From assembly GCA_037178625.1 (NCBI GenBank), contig CM074128.1, positions 3,720,001 to 3,784,000 on the forward strand: a stretch of DNA of 64,000 bases. Direction: 5' to 3'. Positions 32,548-42,565 of the stretch are shown in pieces. Both the position numbers and the translations under genes were made by a program. The stretch's first letter is position 1. Every line of letters begins with the position of its first letter. The stretch is from Skeletonema tropicum. Taxonomy: Eukaryota > Bacillariophyta > Thalassiosirophyceae > Thalassiosirales > Thalassiosiraceae. Under the pieces are notes generated by a model. That model searched no databases and had not been told where the DNA came from. It saw nothing but the letters and a program-made list of their open reading frames with translations.

Positions 32548-33806
32548 CTAGACATAGTGCTGCGCAACTATATCCTTGCTCATCAAGCCTTCAATGTTGC
32601 TGAAATCTGTCGGAATAAACTTGGCACCTCCAACAACCTTCTTCATCATATCATTCTCTTGCCCCTTCTCGACCATAGTCACCCTGTTCTTCATCTTCTT
32701 CGTCAAAAACCAACTAAGTAGAGAATATCCAATTTCTGCCCACTTTGGTCGATGCATCAGTACAACATTCTTCGCTTTCAACGGAGTCACACTAATCAAG
32801 AATCTGTCAACGGATATGCCCACTTGAATAGGAAGCATTGTCATGTAGTCCCAGAATCCAATATTCGCCATATCATCTACCACAACTAATCCTTTAGTTT
32901 GAGCCTTTTCGTCGAGGAAGAGTAAATGCGCTATCCACACAAACATACGAGTCGTTTCTCGAGGTGATTGTGATTTGAGATTGGCTAAATCAGTTTTCCC
33001 CAGATTGACAAACCATACCAGCCGATCACACTCATCGTGACTGACGTGCATTGAGAATATTGACAGCGATGGTTTTATTGATTGGTATGTAAGAGGTGGA
33101 TCTTGGAGATCCGAGGAGACTGACTTCATCCAATGTTGGTAAGCTGTCAGTCGACGAAAGGCTTTGGACACATTAATCTTTTCCGTATCTGAAGGTGGAT
33201 GATTGATTCCACCAATAAGGGGACATGAATTGCCATCATCAGGATTGTCGTGATAGTTATCGACCATAGACCATCGTATGAATGCCAAGAGAATATCATC
33301 AATGGTTTTGCCAAAGGAATCTAGCGGAGATGTAGAAAATGACCAATCTTCATCAGATGTAGCTGCCGACTCCTTCAACATTACATGTAGCATCTTCAAT
33401 GCTTCATCTACTTCTGTCGTATATTCGTCTCCCTTCATGTCTTTCCCGTCGGCTCCCTGCACAACGGAAATGTCTGCATAAGAAAATAGGTAGTAGCAAA
33501 CAACTTGTGAGACAGAACCAAAAGGAGAAACAGATCTGAACACCAAACATCATATATATAGGCTGGAAACTCACATTCTCCAATGACATGATTCCAACTT
33601 GTGCCAAGCTTGGAGAACGCGCTCATAAACTCCCATGTAGACGACATATTATCGTCGCCTACATAGATTTCAGAGGGTTCGCATGTTGAGGTCGTCGACT
33701 CATTATCACACGTATCACCTTTCGCTGCAACGAAGAAGTTGTTATGGTGACAAGATGATGTGACGACGACTGCAATGATGAGCAATAGAGAGCATAATCG
33801 TGGCAT
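32548..33806 (-). CDS. Secreted or ER CRAL-TRIO lipid-binding protein
   Basis: Exon 1, 33806-33575, encodes a signal peptide (LCSLLLIIAVVVTSS) and an acidic stretch. Exon 2, 33473-32548, follows a GTGAGT...TGCAG intron and joins as EYISVVQGAD. The CRAL-TRIO fold is seen in FRRLTAYQHWMK, KGLVVVDDMANIGFWDYMTM, DRFLISVTPLKAKNVVLMHR and WFLTKKMKNRVTMV. The final helix AKFIPTDFSNIEGL completes it. Such domains carry hydrophobic lipids (tocopherol, phosphoinositides, retinal) between membranes; the ligand here is unknown. A signal peptide without an Ala-Phe plastid junction suggests the secretory route. Confidence 0.82.
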
Positions 33807-34023
33807 TTTCCAGGCGTTTGCTGCACTACTAGACAGAACAGCTAAGTAAGAGCCATGTATCAGCCTGCTGTGCATTGTAGAAGAAGAAAAATCTTTCTTG
33901 ACATCTTTTAGCCCAAAAGCAAAAGCTTCTCACCTTCCCGCTCTTTTTGATCGCTCCCGCAAAAAAAACGAAAGAACCCCGTTTTCCTCACTCCTCACGT
34001 CCGTCATTCACACACAAACAACC

Positions 34024-35202
34024 ATGAAGCCTGCATCTCCTACGCAGCCGCCGCTAGTCCCGTCATCACAACCACTACCGCAAGAAAATGATAATACTTC
34101 ATCATCTACAAATGAAAAATCTGAATCAGAGAAACGAACATCCAAAACAGCTGCAAGAGATGCCCTGGCTGGGGCTTGTGCCGGCGCTGTTGCCAAAACG
34201 GTGGTTGCTCCAATTGAACGAGTGAAATTACTTATGCAACTTCAGTTTTCTATAGAGAAGAAGTCTACGAATAAATCGCAAATAACAAACACTGCAGTAG
34301 ATCTATCAAAAACTATCAATACGTCACCAGCAGCAGATGGAAGAAGGCTGGGTGCATTTGAGGTTGCCAAAAAAGTGTATGAGCGGCAAGGTCTTTTAGC
34401 CTTCTGGAGAGGCAACACACCAAATGTAATACGACAGGGCGGAACAGCGGCAATGAATTTTCTTCTAATGGATTGGTATAAGACCGCCATTAAACCAATC
34501 TTAATATGGTCATTAAGTCTGCCTTCCGATCGTGATCCACAAGCAAGGAAGAAACGACGAGCTATAATATCTTCATTTTTATCTGGAGGGCTTGCTGGGG
34601 GGACTGTAACAACCGTTTTATATCCAGTAGAGTTCATTCGTACTCGATTAGCAATGGATGTTGGTAGAGGAACTGCGGATGTACCGAGGCTCTATCCTGG
34701 TGGCATGAGAGATGTATGTTCAAGTATATGGAAGGTTGATGGATGGAGAGGTCTTTATCAAGGCTATGGAATTGCATTAGCAGGAGTGGTATTATATAGA
34801 GCGTTGCATCTGGGAGGATATGATGCAGTGAAAACGGAAATTCTGCATAGAAGAGGACATAACATTGGAATTTCTGGTGCGCAACAAGGAAAAACAAATG
34901 ATCCAAAAAACAATACAGCAGCAGGTCTAACAATGGGAGAGCGTTTCTTAGCAGCACAAATTGTGAGCCTTACTGCAGGAACAGCATGCTATCCCATTGA
35001 CTCGGTTCGTAGAAGATTGATGATGCAAGCAGGCCTTCCAATCGAAAAAAGATTGTACACAAATTCACTCGATTGCTTTCGTCGAGTGTGGGTTACGGAA
35101 GGCCTGCAAGGATTCTATTTAGGCATAGGTCCAAACTTGATTAGAAGCTTTGGTGCATCCCTCTTGCTCGTATCATATGATTTGTTCAAGGTGATGCTTT
35201 AA
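34024..35202 (+). CDS. Mitochondrial-carrier-family protein, ADP/ATP-carrier-like
   Basis: One exon of 392 codons from the ATG at 34024 (ACCATG). A disordered Pro/Ser head of about 45 residues precedes three carrier repeats. Signatures are APIERVKLLMQLQ, YPVEFIRTRLAMDV and YPIDSVRRRLMMQAG, with GRGNTPNVIRQGG-type and GIGPNLIRSFGAS even-helix motifs. The RRRLMM block is close to the RRRMMM nucleotide signature of ADP/ATP carriers. NVIRQGGTAAMNF is also AAC-like. It should sit in the mitochondrial inner membrane or another organelle membrane and exchange adenine nucleotides or related solutes. The one-residue change and long linkers leave the substrate open. Confidence 0.88.
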   Translation: MKPASPTQPPLVPSSQPLPQENDNTSSSTNEKSESEKRTSKTAARDALAGACAGAVAKTVVAPIERVKLLMQLQFSIEKKSTNKSQITNTAVDLSKTINTSPAADGRRLGAFEVAKKVYERQGLLAFWRGNTPNVIRQGGTAAMNFLLMDWYKTAIKPILIWSLSLPSDRDPQARKKRRAIISSFLSGGLAGGTVTTVLYPVEFIRTRLAMDVGRGTADVPRLYPGGMRDVCSSIWKVDGWRGLYQGYGIALAGVVLYRALHLGGYDAVKTEILHRRGHNIGISGAQQGKTNDPKNNTAAGLTMGERFLAAQIVSLTAGTACYPIDSVRRRLMMQAGLPIEKRLYTNSLDCFRRVWVTEGLQGFYLGIGPNLIRSFGASLLLVSYDLFKVML

Positions 35203-35541
35203 AAGGAGTTTGGAAAGAAGTTTTATTAGTGAAATAAAATCAGTAGTAGATACAATACCTGTAATTGACGTGCTTACTTACTGCTGAGTGCAATGCACGA
35301 CAAGGGTTAAATAGTCAAAAGCAAGATCAAAGCACCTCGCTCCGAAGCAAGCAACGAAGCAAGAAGCAAGCTCAACGCTCAACGCACGGTGTCCACGGCA
35401 ACGGCAACATCTTACAGAAGCAAGCTCAACGCTCAACGCACGGTGTCCACGGCAACGGCAACATCTTACCTATTGTCATTGCTGCATGCTCCACCTCCAT
35501 CATAATATTAACCAACTGTATTTATCTATCTTCAAGACGGC
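35203..35541. other. Short intergenic region and 5' leader with tandem repeat
   Basis: Between two plus-strand genes. Most of the middle is taken by a 54-bp perfect tandem duplication, listed separately. Confidence 0.5.
35362..35469 (+). repeat. 54-bp perfect tandem duplication
   Basis: The unit beginning agaagcaagctcaacgctca occurs at 35362-35415 and again, base for base, at 35416-35469. The unit itself contains ctcaacg twice and cggcaa twice. It lies in the likely leader of the DDI1-like gene. Confidence 0.95.
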
Positions 35542-36375
35542 ATGAATAGCAATGGACACGTTGACCCGTCTCTTGCAAGGGAAGACAACACGTCAAACGA
35601 TGAAGCCATTGCACGTGCGATAGCCGAGAGCATGTCAAGCGAGACGACAACATTCCAACAACATCAGACTAGCAGCTCCACTGCAAAGTGTCCTGGAGGC
35701 CATGGCCTAGAACTATTTCAAACTTCACATGTTCAAAAAGTCAAATGCAATATATGCAATCGTGATCTCGAGGGAGGCTCCAGGTGTTGGAGCTGCTTAC
35801 GATGCAATTACGACTCATGTGAGAGTTGTTACCAGAAAGGAAATACTCCTACTGGTTTAAGATCGACACAAACTCAGCAAACACAGGCGTCAAGTTTTGC
35901 TTCACCATCGCCATTGAATAATAATCCATTCGCTGCCTCATCCTCTCACATGGCTACAGTATTGGGTACAATTGGAAATATTTCTATAGAGATGCTTATA
36001 GACACGGGAGCTCAAACTAGCGTTTTATCTATGCCGATTGTGCGGCAGCTGGGTTTGATGAATAGACTAGATCGAAGATATATGGGTGTTGCTGCTGGCG
36101 TTGGACAAGCACGCATATCTGGGAAAATTAGCAATGTCATTTGTGCATTCGGTGTAGGACATGTCGAATTTCCAATGGACTTCATTGTGTTAGACATCAA
36201 CCATAGCTTAGTGATCTTGGGCCTTGATCAGATGCGAAAGTACAAATGCTTGGTCGATATGGAACGTGAAAAGTTGGTCTTCGGAGGATCGAATGGAATT
36301 GAAGTTGATATGCTTCCGCCTACTCAGCAACACGTTGATTTTAGAGAGCTGAGTAGCGGATGCGTCGTAATGTAG
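35542..36375 (+). CDS. DDI1-like retroviral-type aspartyl protease with UIM, zinc finger and CaaX end
   Basis: One exon of 277 codons. Near residue 20, NDEAIARAIAESM fits a ubiquitin-interacting motif. Residues 50-95, CPGGHGLELF...CNIC...CWSCLRCNYDSCESCY, are a DC1/ZZ-like zinc finger. From about residue 135 the retropepsin fold follows: TIGNISIEMLIDTGAQTSVL with catalytic Asp in DTGA, then ARISGKISNVICAFGVGHVE and VILGLDQMRKYKC. DDI1 proteases are dimeric and cut ubiquitinated substrates. This one lacks the N-terminal ubiquitin-like domain, with the UIM in its place. The last four residues are CVVM, a good CaaX prenylation box. The whole fold is of DDI1 rather than retroelement type; no polymerase or integrase is nearby. 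Confidence 0.88.
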   Translation: MNSNGHVDPSLAREDNTSNDEAIARAIAESMSSETTTFQQHQTSSSTAKCPGGHGLELFQTSHVQKVKCNICNRDLEGGSRCWSCLRCNYDSCESCYQKGNTPTGLRSTQTQQTQASSFASPSPLNNNPFAASSSHMATVLGTIGNISIEMLIDTGAQTSVLSMPIVRQLGLMNRLDRRYMGVAAGVGQARISGKISNVICAFGVGHVEFPMDFIVLDINHSLVILGLDQMRKYKCLVDMEREKLVFGGSNGIEVDMLPPTQQHVDFRELSSGCVVM

Positions 36376-36481
36376 TTGGAAAGCTAAACGAGTTCTCTAA
36401 AATGCTTATCTTATTCACAGTCACAGTACAGCCATTACGTCACATGATACAATCGCACATGCTTGCATTTACATCCACTAA

Positions 36482-38371
36482 TTATCCAAGCCATTCAGAA
36501 AAGAAGTCGTCACCTTTGTCGTCGACAACAATGAATGCTGGGAAGTCCTCGACATCTATCTTCCAAACAGCCTCCATGCCATCTTCTTCATTATCCAAAA
36601 CCTCGACATTTTTGATTGAGTTCTTGGCTAAAATAGCTGCAGGTCCACCAATGCTTCCCAAATAGAAACCACCATATTTTTTGCATGCATTTGTAACTTG
36701 CTTGGAGCGGTTGCCCTTGGCAAGTGTGACGAATGATCCTCCGTTTGCCATGAACTTATCAACGTAAGCATCCATTCTGCCGGCAGTGGTAGGACCGAAT
36801 GACCCAGATGCATATCCTTCAGGTGTCTTGGCAGGTCCAGCGTAGTAGATGATGTTGTCCTTCGCATACTGAGGCAATCCTTCTCCAGATTCAATCTTGT
36901 CGAGCATTTTTGCATGTGCAATATCACGCGCAACAACAATCGTACCAGTAAGACTCAAACGAGTTCGGACAGGATATTTGGACAAGGTTTGGCGCAACTC
37001 CTCCATGGACATTGAGTTCAAGTCAATTTGAACCACATCAGTCGCACTGCTTTCATCCTCCAGGTGGTCATCTGTAACTTCTGGCAGGTATTTACTGACA
37101 TCAGTCTCTAACTGTTCAATGAAAACACCATCCTTTGTGATCTTTCCTTTTACCTGCCTATCGGCACTGCACGATACACCGATTCCTACAGGACAGCTAG
37201 CACCATGCCTCGGAAGCCTAACCACTCTTACATCATGGCAAAAGTATTTACCTCCAAACTGCGCACCAATTCCTAAATTGCGAGTCATCTCCAAGACGTG
37301 CTTCTCCCAATCTAAATCCCTAAATGCACGACCAGTTGCATCACCCTCTGTTGGGAGAGTATCATAATATTTCGTGCTTGCCAATTTGACAGTTTTGAGA
37401 TTTTGTTCGGCACTTAGACCGCCAATGACGATTGCTAAATGATAGGGTGGACATGCTGACGTGCCAATTGTTTTGATCTTCTCTTCAAGGAAGGACTCAA
37501 GACTGCCTGTATTCAATAAAGCTTTGGTCTGTTGATACAAAAACGTTTTGTTTGCCGAGCCACCACCTTTGGCAATGAATAAGAAATGATATTCATCACC
37601 CTTTGTCCCAAGAACATCCACTTGTGCAGGTAAATTGTTTCCAGTATTCTTTTCATCGAACATGGTAACTGGTGCTACCTGCGAATATCTTAGATTGAGC
37701 TTTGTGTAGGCATCGTATGCACCACCTGACAAGTATTCATCGTCATTTCCATCTGTTAGCACCAAGTGTCCACGTTTACCCATGACAATTGCAGTACCAG
37801 TATCTTGACAGCCGGGCAATATCCTTCCAGAAGCAATGTTGGCGTTCTTCAAAAGTTCCATCGCCACGAAACGATCGTTATCAGAAGCTTCTGGATCATC
37901 CAATATTTTCCGTAATTGTGCCAAGTGCGCCGGGCGGAGAAGATGGGCAATATCTCCAAAGGCAGTAGAGGAGAGTTCCCGCATCGTTTCGCCAGGAACG
38001 CGAAGCATGGTTGTTCCATCTGGCAGTGAAATCGTTTCGACAGCGGAGGCAGGAAGAATTTGACGGTACTTGGTCTCAGTGTCGGGTGCCAAATCAAAGA
38101 GAGGTGTGTATGAGAATGGCGGCGGAGGAGGTTTAGGCTTCTTCTGAATTCCTGATTGAGATGGTGTGCGAGTCTTTGTTACTTCTACATTGGTAGAGGA
38201 TGAGAGCCATCTACTCGGTGATGGTGCGTTGAATTGATTGTTATGGAGAGAAGATGATCCGATAACTGCCGATCTTTGTGGGGCAAAGGCAGCGATTGAA
38301 GACCGGCATGATGCAGCGCCACTGCGCAGCAGTGCAGCGCTCTTGAGGCACCTTATTGTATTCATCTTCAT
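36482..38371 (-). CDS. FUM: Class I (Fe-S) fumarate hydratase, probably mitochondrial
   Basis: One exon of 629 codons. It interconverts fumarate and malate. The N-terminus [20 protein letters not shown] is basic and amphipathic, like a mitochondrial presequence, and there is no Phe junction for plastids. The alpha part has [17 protein letters not shown] with the cluster Cys, [18 protein letters not shown] and the Cys in [35 protein letters not shown] carries another conserved Cys. The beta part has [40 protein letters not shown] and [14 protein letters not shown]. Length and order match single-chain class I fumarases, which need a 4Fe-4S cluster. Confidence 0.95.
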   Translation of the reverse strand: MKMNTIRCLKSAALLRSGAASCRSSIAAFAPQRSAVIGSSSLHNNQFNAPSPSRWLSSSTNVEVTKTRTPSQSGIQKKPKPPPPPFSYTPLFDLAPDTETKYRQILPASAVETISLPDGTTMLRVPGETMRELSSTAFGDIAHLLRPAHLAQLRKILDDPEASDNDRFVAMELLKNANIASGRILPGCQDTGTAIVMGKRGHLVLTDGNDDEYLSGGAYDAYTKLNLRYSQVAPVTMFDEKNTGNNLPAQVDVLGTKGDEYHFLFIAKGGGSANKTFLYQQTKALLNTGSLESFLEEKIKTIGTSACPPYHLAIVIGGLSAEQNLKTVKLASTKYYDTLPTEGDATGRAFRDLDWEKHVLEMTRNLGIGAQFGGKYFCHDVRVVRLPRHGASCPVGIGVSCSADRQVKGKITKDGVFIEQLETDVSKYLPEVTDDHLEDESSATDVVQIDLNSMSMEELRQTLSKYPVRTRLSLTGTIVVARDIAHAKMLDKIESGEGLPQYAKDNIIYYAGPAKTPEGYASGSFGPTTAGRMDAYVDKFMANGGSFVTLAKGNRSKQVTNACKKYGGFYLGSIGGPAAILAKNSIKNVEVLDNEEDGMEAVWKIDVEDFPAFIVVDDKGDDFFSEWLG

Positions 38372-38846
38372 AGAGTAAAAGCAGCCATCAGCGATGGATA
38401 AAATGACATCAAGATCAAGGCAAGGTCGAGGAACGAATGCAATGAAGTTTTTTCAACCGCATGCAGAGAAAATAAAATCCGAGCGACGCGAAATCGATCT
38501 TCTCGAAGATACCAGCATTTCATTTTATGAATCTTCATTTTACAAAACTTGCCGCCGACACGCTCCATCTGTTGACACAAAAAGTTCTGTTTTTGCTTCC
38601 AGCAGCATTCTTTGAAGGTGAAGGGATGGAACTTGGCTCGCTTCATTGCTGATCTGCTCTGATGGTGGGCTTGGGGTTGCTTGAAGTATCTTTCTCTCTC
38701 TCCAATGGCTGGCTCACAATATCACTGGCGCTGATGGTGAGAGAGTAGTACTCCAAGCAGATCAATAACCTTGACATGTTGTGAAGAGGCTCGATGCCGA
38801 TGCGCTGAGGAGAAGCACAATTTTGATGCAAATAAAGAACAACAAA
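38372..38846. promoter_or_regulatory. Divergent promoter region
   Basis: A 475-bp gap between fumarase (minus) and the Mpv17 gene (plus). Short open frames exist on both strands but look like chance. An in-frame ATG for the downstream gene also lies at 38,826. Confidence 0.35.
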
Positions 38847-39962
38847 ATGAAAGCTGCTGCATTTTTCTCAAGCCGCTGTGGTCGTATGTATTTGTCAGCC
38901 CTTCTCCTGTCTGGGCACACCGCCGCATTTTTGTTTCCAACGACACATATATCTTCATTTCACATGACAAAGTCAAGTGATCATTTTTTTCACGTACGTG
39001 CTGTTCGAGATGAAGCGCTGGATGTACCAAAGAGCGATGCACTCTCGTCATCGGATGCGTCCACTTCACTGCATCAACTACAAGAACAGAAAGGAGAGCT
39101 TCGTTTCGACGACGTAGATGCGATACTATCTCGAATCAAAACTCTAGACAAGAATACAATCATCAACACATCTATCTTCGCAATTGCATTGGTCACTGTA
39201 GTCTTTGAGGTACTGTCAGTTGACGTAGGAATCACAAGGGGATGGAGCACGGAAGAGATTGCATACCGCGTTCCTCTTGATAATTGGAATTCCTATAATT
39301 CAATCCTAGCTGCAGCACCGATTCAAACAAAGGCTATCACTTCGGCAACTGTATATGCTATTGGAGATACCATTGCTCAGCGCACGGATGGTACAGAGAT
39401 TGGAGGGCTCGACAGAGGAAGGATTGTAAGGTCTCTCACAGCAGGTTTGATAGGCCACGGACCTTTGTCTCATTACTGGTATCAATTTTCAGAAGATTTC
39501 TTCAGCAATGTTTTAATGTGGACGGAGTGGTGGAGTTTCATACCTAAAGTGGTCATCGATCAAACACTTTGGGGTCCGATCTGGAATAATTCAGTAAGTC
39601 GAACGTATCTTTGTTCCTTCCTTGCGTGAAGAGTTGATCGAGTTTTGAACTTTACCTGACTTTACTTGTGTGCTATGTCATCATTCTGTTCATCATCACA
39701 GTACATAGTTTTACTTGGAGTGATGCAGTTTCAGAAACCATCACAAGTATGGGCAGATATCAAGCGAACAACCATACCATTGATTGTTTCAGGACTCAAG
39801 CTGTGGCCGCTTGCGCATTGCATAACTTATGGCGTGGTACCAGTCGAGAATCGTCTCTTATGGGTCGATATGGTAGAAATCTTGTGGGTTACAATCCTTG
39901 CAACCCAAGCTGCTGCATCTGTGGAGGTGGAGATCAACGAAGCTTCAGAGAAACAAGAGTGA
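38847..39962 (+). CDS. Mpv17/PMP22-family membrane protein, plastid-targeted
   Basis: Exons 38847-39593 and 39702-39962 join in phase 0. From the ATG at 38847 the N-terminus AAAFFSSRCGRMYLSALLLS then HTAAFLFPTT gives a signal peptide with Ala-Phe junction. The Mpv17 domain begins WNSYNSILAAAPIQTKAITS and ATVYAIGDTIAQR. It continues with GPLSHYWYQ, VVIDQTLWGPIWN, WADIKRTTIPLIVSGLKLWP, ITYGVVPVENRLLWVDMVEI and WVTILATQAAA. The family forms four-helix membrane proteins, possibly channels, of mitochondria, peroxisomes and plastids. A plastid envelope or ER location is inferred. An in-frame ATG 21 bases upstream is the only alternative start close by. Confidence 0.88.
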
Positions 39963-40221
39963 AGTTAGTTGCTTTCAATTTTTATGCAGTTTTCTAGGAT
40001 AGTAGTCATAACATCTTTTCGTTAATTAGGTGAGCAATATAGAGAGCAAGACAGCCTATTAGTTACTTTGCTTTGATTGCTAAGTATGTGACAGGTGTGG
40101 CGGCGAGAGAATGCTGAGCTTTTCCTCCTCTCGTCCGATGTTACAATTTGTTACATCATGCATTTTTGTAATTAGTACGCAGCAGCTCGACCGGACGCGG
40201 GACAGAGGAGGTGGGGACGGA

Positions 40222-40262
<41 letters not shown>

Positions 40263-40417
40263 CTTTTTTCCGGGAACCGTTCGTTTGGCTTGATCAGTCC
40301 TATGAAGAAGATCTCGTCTATCTCTCCAGAGCCGCCCCCACCCTATTCAGCTATCTAACTTCCGCAGATGGCGATACATCTCCAGCCTTCTATTACATTG
40401 TTTCCACACCTCCCATC
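39963..40417. other. Intergenic region with AT microsatellite
   Basis: Between the Mpv17 and dUTPase genes. Besides the microsatellite at 40231-40260 nothing was recognised. The dUTPase frame is open upstream through the repeat (giving YIYIYI) but lacks an ATG there. Confidence 0.5.
40231..40260. repeat. (AT)15 microsatellite
   Basis: Thirty bases of uninterrupted AT dinucleotides, about 160 bp upstream of the dUTPase ATG. Confidence 0.98.
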
Positions 40418-41049
40418 ATGCTATTGGTAAAACTCCTCAGTCCTAATGCCACTATGCCAACTCGCTGGTCACCCGAATCTGCTGGGTTTGATTTATGTGC
40501 AGCGGAGCCTAAAGTCGTACCTGCTGGGGGGATGGCAGTTATTAAAACTGACTTGAGTGTTGCCTGTCCAGAGGGAACTTATGCCCGTATCGCTCCAAGG
40601 AGGCAAGTCCGACAATGCTCGATATTGTGTGCTATGTTATCATGCATTCATATTAATTCCTGCGTTTTGTTCTGTTGTGTATTATGTAGTGGTGTTGCTG
40701 TTAAGAGAATGATCGGCTGTGGTGCTGGAGTTGTCGATGCTGACTGTAAGCTAAAATTGAAGTACAAATTAACAGCCTCGCTTATTTCATTGTAACCCAT
40801 CTCAAAATTTCATATTCATATATTTTTTAAACAGATCGAGGAAATGTAGGTGTGGTTCTCTTCAATTTCGGTCATGAGGATTTTCATGTTTACATTGGAG
40901 ATCGCATTGCCCAATTAATCCTCGAAAGAATTTCAATGGTTCATGCAGTGCAGGTTGACGAATTGACAGAGACACAACGTGGTGTTGGTGGATTTGGATC
41001 GACATCTGCACCCAGCAGCAGAAGAGACAAAAGTGATTTACCTCCGTGA
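40418..41049 (+). CDS. DUT: dUTP diphosphatase (trimeric dUTPase)
   Basis: Exons 40418-40602, 40690-40745 and 40835-41049 give about 151 residues. It hydrolyses dUTP to dUMP and pyrophosphate, keeping uracil out of DNA. All five motifs are there: [52 protein letters not shown] and [10 protein letters not shown]. Motif 2 forms only across the first intron, whose donor is GCAAGT rather than GT; motif 3 forms across the second. The ATG at 40418 is the first in-frame ATG and puts motif 1 at the usual distance. No transit peptide is evident. Confidence 0.94.
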
Positions 41050-41524
41050 TAGATTACGAAGAGAGAACTCTCACTGTGAAATTGTTGGATTTATTGCGTG
41101 CGTCTTTCCCCATGTCATCTATCAAAGCCATTGCAAAATATTGTTCGGGTTAAACATGTGTCGCCCTCTCTCGCGGATCAACTAACGCCAGGGGTGCATT
41201 CCGTCCAACCAACACTGCCACGGCCACGGCTCCAGCACCAAATATACATATATATAATTTATAATATCATTCGTGTTACATAGATGTGGCACATTTTGGA
41301 TAGGTAAATGGCATTAATACATAGTTACTTCTAGCTTGTGCAGCTTCTCTCAGATGTCTTGCTTGTTTTGGTATTCAATCAAAGTGGCAGTCATTGCAAA
41401 ATATTGTGTAGGTTAAACTATTTAGTGTTGTTGATCGCCTTCTATTCGTGTTACATAGATGTGGCACATTTTGGATAGGTAAATGGCATTAATACATAGT
41501 TACTTCTAGCTTGTGCAGCTTCTC
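41050..41524. other. Intergenic region carrying a duplicated 3' end of the MORN gene
   Basis: Between dUTPase and the MORN gene. It contains the outer copy of a 125-bp duplication and two degenerate copies of cattgcaaaatattg...ggttaaac (near 41,129 and 41,393). No separate gene is visible. Confidence 0.6.
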
Positions 41525-41568
41525 TCAGATGTCTTGCTTGTTTTGGTATTCAATCAAAGTGGCAGTCA
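41269..41568. repeat. 125-bp direct repeat (41269-41393 and 41444-41568)
   Basis: The two copies, starting attcgtgttacatagatg and ending ggcagtca, look identical over 125 bases. The second copy contains the stop codon and last codons of the MORN gene, so the first is a stray duplicate of that gene end. Looser similarity before each copy suggests an original unit of about 175-260 bp. Confidence 0.95.
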
Positions 41569-41875
41569 GTTTCGAAACTTGTGTCTTCAATTTTTTAGCT
41601 TCTCTGACAAGCTTCAATGAGGATGCTTCAGGTCTACCTTTTCGGAAGTAGCACGTGTACGAGTCTCCATTCGACCAAGTTAGGCAGCCCCATCCGTGTT
41701 CGAATCCATCGCGGAACAATCCCGTGTATTTTACATCGCTCTTGAACTCGTAAACGCCCCATCCGTGTGGAATGAAACGGTGCTTTGCCATGCCCTTTCC
41801 TTTTCCTCTGCTGTTGCGCAACTTCGTCTTACGAACAGAACCGCTGTATAGTCCACCAGAATAATGAATCTTCAT
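41525..41875 (-). CDS. MORN-repeat protein
   Basis: One exon. From the ATG at 41875 it gives 116 residues: KIHYSGGLYSGSVRKTKLRN, then KGKGMAKHRFIPHGWGVYEF, KYTGLFRDGFEHGWGCLTWS and GDSYTCYFRKGRPE. The Y-x-G-x-x-x-x-G-x-G-x-x-x-(W/F) spacing is that of MORN motifs, two or three copies. A short coiled coil follows (LVREAKKLKTQVSKLTATLI). MORN repeats often tether proteins to membranes or cytoskeleton. An ATG 72 bases upstream in frame is possible. Confidence 0.65.
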   Translation of the reverse strand: MKIHYSGGLYSGSVRKTKLRNSRGKGKGMAKHRFIPHGWGVYEFKSDVKYTGLFRDGFEHGWGCLTWSNGDSYTCYFRKGRPEASSLKLVREAKKLKTQVSKLTATLIEYQNKQDI

Positions 41876-42029
41876 TTTGAAGTTAAGTGAAATAATACCG
41901 ACAGATGTTGATGACGATGCAGCCAATGATGTCTTCTTTGAGAACAAAGCAAATCGGATTTATGAGCCAAGCTCGGATCGGCCAACCCCAAATCAAAGCA
42001 AGCAGCATATTATTCAATAGTAGTCCTAA

Positions 42030-42180
42030 GGTAGGGTTCTCACCCTTTGTTTTGATTCTGGGGTCTGCTACCTTTTACAAGATGTACAGGGCGGAAGTGG
42101 TGTGAACTTTTTTCAAATTGAGTTTTTGGGACTCAGTACCATCAAACCTGAGTCCACGATTAACTTCAATTTCAAATCTA
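42030..42180 (+). repeat. Left inverted repeat of the 4-kb segment
   Basis: Landmarks shared, in inverse, with 45876-46012 are gtagggttctcaccctttgt, ttttgattctggg, tctgctacctttt and ttttttcaaattgagttttt. Also shared is a block ending in aacttcaatttcaaat. The two ends differ by substitutions and small indels. Confidence 0.8.
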
Positions 42181-42229
42181 CCTTGGACGGAATTGGTATG
42201 AACTTTTTTCAAATTGAGTTTTTGGGACT
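42103..42229 (+). repeat. 31-bp direct repeat next to the left inverted repeat
   Basis: tgaacttttttcaaattgag plus eleven more bases occurs at 42103-42133 and again at 42199-42229, suggesting part of the repeat end was duplicated locally. Confidence 0.9.
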
Positions 42230-42565
42230 TACATCAAACCTAAGTCCATGCATCAGGGAAGTCGCTTGGCCTCTCTTTTGTGGCAACAAGTACAATACCT
42301 ATTTGAAGTCCGATCACAGGTTCCAGTCAAGTGCTGTTTTGGTGTCATGGTTGCAAGAGATGTCGGATATTATACTGCTGAGGCTTATTTCATTGGCCTG
42401 ATTGAGGATCCAACTTGTGTGCTATTGATATATTCAAATTTGATGCTATAAGCGTGAGACTAATATGTCAAGATCGTATACAACAACATAAACTAAAGAA
42501 AGACTACTAATCAGCATTCAGTGATGATCGAACAGCGCACTATATTAGGGAGATATAGGAGTAAT

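Noticed and set aside
35542..36375. Retroelement origin for the aspartyl protease
   Set aside because: No reverse transcriptase, integrase, gag or long terminal repeats nearby; fold and neighbours fit a cellular DDI1-like gene.
40211..40417. N-terminal extension of dUTPase through the AT microsatellite
   Set aside because: The frame is open but has no ATG, and YIYIYI repeat coding is an artefact of the microsatellite.
41690..41730. tRNA-like T-loop string gttcgaatcc
   Set aside because: It falls inside MORN coding sequence and has no matching acceptor, D or anticodon arms.
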